Shown here in pieces: positions 62,646-64,000 of a stretch of DNA of 64,000 nt. The notes beneath the pieces were generated by a model, which was not told where the DNA came from, did no database searches, and worked only from the letters and a program-made list of their open reading frames with translations. Both the position numbers and the translations under genes were made by a program. Source of the stretch: Vibrio sp. 10N.286.49.B3 (GTDB taxonomy: Bacteria; Pseudomonadota; Gammaproteobacteria; Enterobacterales; Vibrionaceae); the NCBI RefSeq assembly GCF_002873395.1, contig NZ_MCUV01000013.1, forward strand, positions 62,001-126,000. The letters are read 5' to 3'. Position 1 is the stretch's first letter. Every line of letters starts with the position of its first letter.

Positions 62646-64000
62646 ATGTTATTAGCAACCGCAAGTATTGGTCGCAAACTTCTGCTTTCCTTTTTGGTTA
62701 TGGCTGTTTTAGTGCTCTTGTCAGCCGTTATTGGTGTATCAGGTTTTTCATTTGTGGCTAAGACGGAAAGTAATGTTGTCAACTCTGCGTTACCTGCAAT
62801 GATAGAAGCTCGCCAGGTATCAGAACTAAGTTCTCGAATCATCTCCTCAGTACAGACTTTAAGTAACGTTAAGACAGAAGAGCAAAGACAAGCGTCAGGC
62901 AAAGATCTATTTAATAAACTCAATGCGTTATTAACCCATATACAAGCATTAGGTTCAGATTCTTTTGATGAAAATCTACTAAATAGCTTAGAAAGTACGG
63001 TGCAGCAAGTTATTGATAATATAGCGGAATTAGGGTTAGGTGTTGAAAGTAAATTGATGCTCGAGAACCGTGTTTATTCGCAAGTCGAAGCGATGCGTAC
63101 GTTTAGTGTCGAACTTGAGCAATTAACGCGTACTCAAGTTTTAAATACCAGTACGATTGCCGTTGCCAATATCACTCATATTTATGACTTATTAGAAGAA
63201 AATAACATTGAGGACTCTTATCAAGCACTGGATGCTCTGATTGAAGTAGATCTTGATTTATCCGATCGTCTGCATGAATTGCACCTATTAGCATTTAAGA
63301 TCTTGAATATTATCGAAGAAGCGAAAACGGTGACGGATTTAGATCGTATCAAGCAGCTAGAAGCGAATTTTTCGAGTAACTTAACCATTATGTCTCGCCG
63401 TATTCACTCTGTTGAAGATCCCACGCGATCGCAACAAATGACTGCATTATTAGCAGAACTAGACCAGCGTCAGAATTTATTTGATCTCTTACGACAAAGA
63501 GTGAATAACAGCCTTCAATCGCAATCATTGATGCAAAAAACATTGAGTTTATTTGCGCAACTCAATAGAACCGTAACGCAATTAATTGAATCATCGAACC
63601 AGTCGACCAATAAAGCGGTGAATGAACTAAGTACAACGCTTAATTATGCGCAGTGGTCTCTAGGGGTTATCTCGATTATTGGCTTACTCATTACTGCTTT
63701 TATTATCTGGAAGGTGGTATACCTTTCTGTGGTCAAACGCTTAACCGAGTATTCACACGCACTGTTGGCGGTGGCTGGTGGCGATCTATCTATCAATATT
63801 AATGCTAAAGGTCATGATGAGTTAGCGAATATGGGGCGAGCGATTATGACAGCGAGAAATACCGCTCGATCGCTTAAAGTGGTCGCTGAAAGGGAAGCGC
63901 AAGCCAAGTCGGAATTAGAAATGCATAAAGGGCAGTTAGAAGAGCTCGTTGCAGAGCGGACACATCAATTGCAACTGACGAATCAGCGTTTAAATATTGA
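62646..64000 (+). CDS. torS: TorS, TMAO-responsive hybrid sensor kinase (5' part)
   Basis: Reads on from ATG 62646 (AAGGTGAACC upstream) to the window edge, at least 451 residues. The N-terminus is LLATASIGRKLLLSFLVM with a first membrane helix, a long helical periplasmic domain (about 40-335), a second helix (about 338-358), a HAMP domain (VVYLSVVKRLTEYSHALLAV, AGGDLSINI) and the start of a coiled coil leading to the kinase domain (LEELVAERTHQLQLTNQRL). No stop within the window; receiver and phosphotransfer domains must lie beyond. It signals to TorR to induce TMAO respiration. Confidence 0.9.
   Translation, partial: MLLATASIGRKLLLSFLVMAVLVLLSAVIGVSGFSFVAKTESNVVNSALPAMIEARQVSELSSRIISSVQTLSNVKTEEQRQASGKDLFNKLNALLTHIQALGSDSFDENLLNSLESTVQQVIDNIAELGLGVESKLMLENRVYSQVEAMRTFSVELEQLTRTQVLNTSTIAVANITHIYDLLEENNIEDSYQALDALIEVDLDLSDRLHELHLLAFKILNIIEEAKTVTDLDRIKQLEANFSSNLTIMSRRIHSVEDPTRSQQMTALLAELDQRQNLFDLLRQRVNNSLQSQSLMQKTLSLFAQLNRTVTQLIESSNQSTNKAVNELSTTLNYAQWSLGVISIIGLLITAFIIWKVVYLSVVKRLTEYSHALLAVAGGDLSININAKGHDELANMGRAIMTARNTARSLKVVAEREAQAKSELEMHKGQLEELVAERTHQLQLTNQRLNI

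Overview
The window reads as chromosomal DNA of a member of the Vibrionaceae, most likely an Aliivibrio- or Photobacterium-like bacterium. The evidence is an A+T-rich base composition, a Vibrio-type lipoprotein chitobiase, a TorT/TorS pair, OmpU-like porins, a tRNA Gly-Leu-Cys cluster, and the set of single-copy housekeeping genes (helD, dbpA, rhlE-like, mgsA, hcp-hcr). The genus is an inference; no rRNA is present to settle it.

Layout. (1) 1-2.4 kb is a worn, plastic segment: a partial unknown gene, two copies of a ~110-bp imperfect repeat, an IS110-family transposase stub, two unrecognised small genes and a ureG remnant. (2) 2.5-5.3 kb holds a DUF2057 protein, an aldehyde dehydrogenase and a small membrane protein. 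(3) 5.3-9.9 kb is a nitric-oxide/nitrosative-stress module: norR, then hcp and hcr. It has GT-N7-AC NorR-type sites and a well-spaced sigma-54 promoter, and a terminator-like hairpin separates hcp from hcr. (4) 9.9-13.3 kb holds an HD-GYP phosphodiesterase, tRNA-Gly, a decayed tRNA-Gly copy, tRNA-Leu, tRNA-Cys and a MATE exporter. (5) 13.7-31.4 kb holds a methyltransferase, HMG-CoA reductase, a YccS-type membrane protein, helD, a YdhF-type reductase, chitobiase, dbpA, a newly called 46-aa ORF, a dCMP deaminase-like protein and an RND efflux pair. (6) 31.5-39 kb is a minus-strand group of a di-heme cytochrome c peroxidase-like protein and two hybrid histidine kinases. A divergent LysR gene follows, and a perfect 13-bp inverted repeat lies between the divergent starts. 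(7) 39-50.5 kb holds a RhlE-like helicase, three LysE/RhtB exporters interspersed with three porins, an RNA methyltransferase, a YajD-type HNH protein and small regulators. (8) 50.7-58.6 kb is a complete caa3-type cytochrome c oxidase operon with assembly factors (coxB-coxA-ctaG-coxC, DUF2909 on the other strand, SURF1, a Sco-like protein, ctaA, ctaB). (9) 58.7-64 kb holds an atypical Nramp-family transporter, a secreted unknown protein, mgsA, torT and the 5' part of torS, which runs off the window end.

Functionally the window is dominated by respiration and redox sensing (NO detoxification, caa3 oxidase, di-heme peroxidase with kinases, TMAO sensing) and by envelope transport. The strongest candidate for an undescribed system is the peroxidase/two-hybrid-kinase/LysR locus at 31.5-39.0 kb. 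Three short tandem-repeat arrays with 7- or 8-bp units, a tRNA pseudogene, and the ureG and IS110 relics are the clearest signs of genome change.
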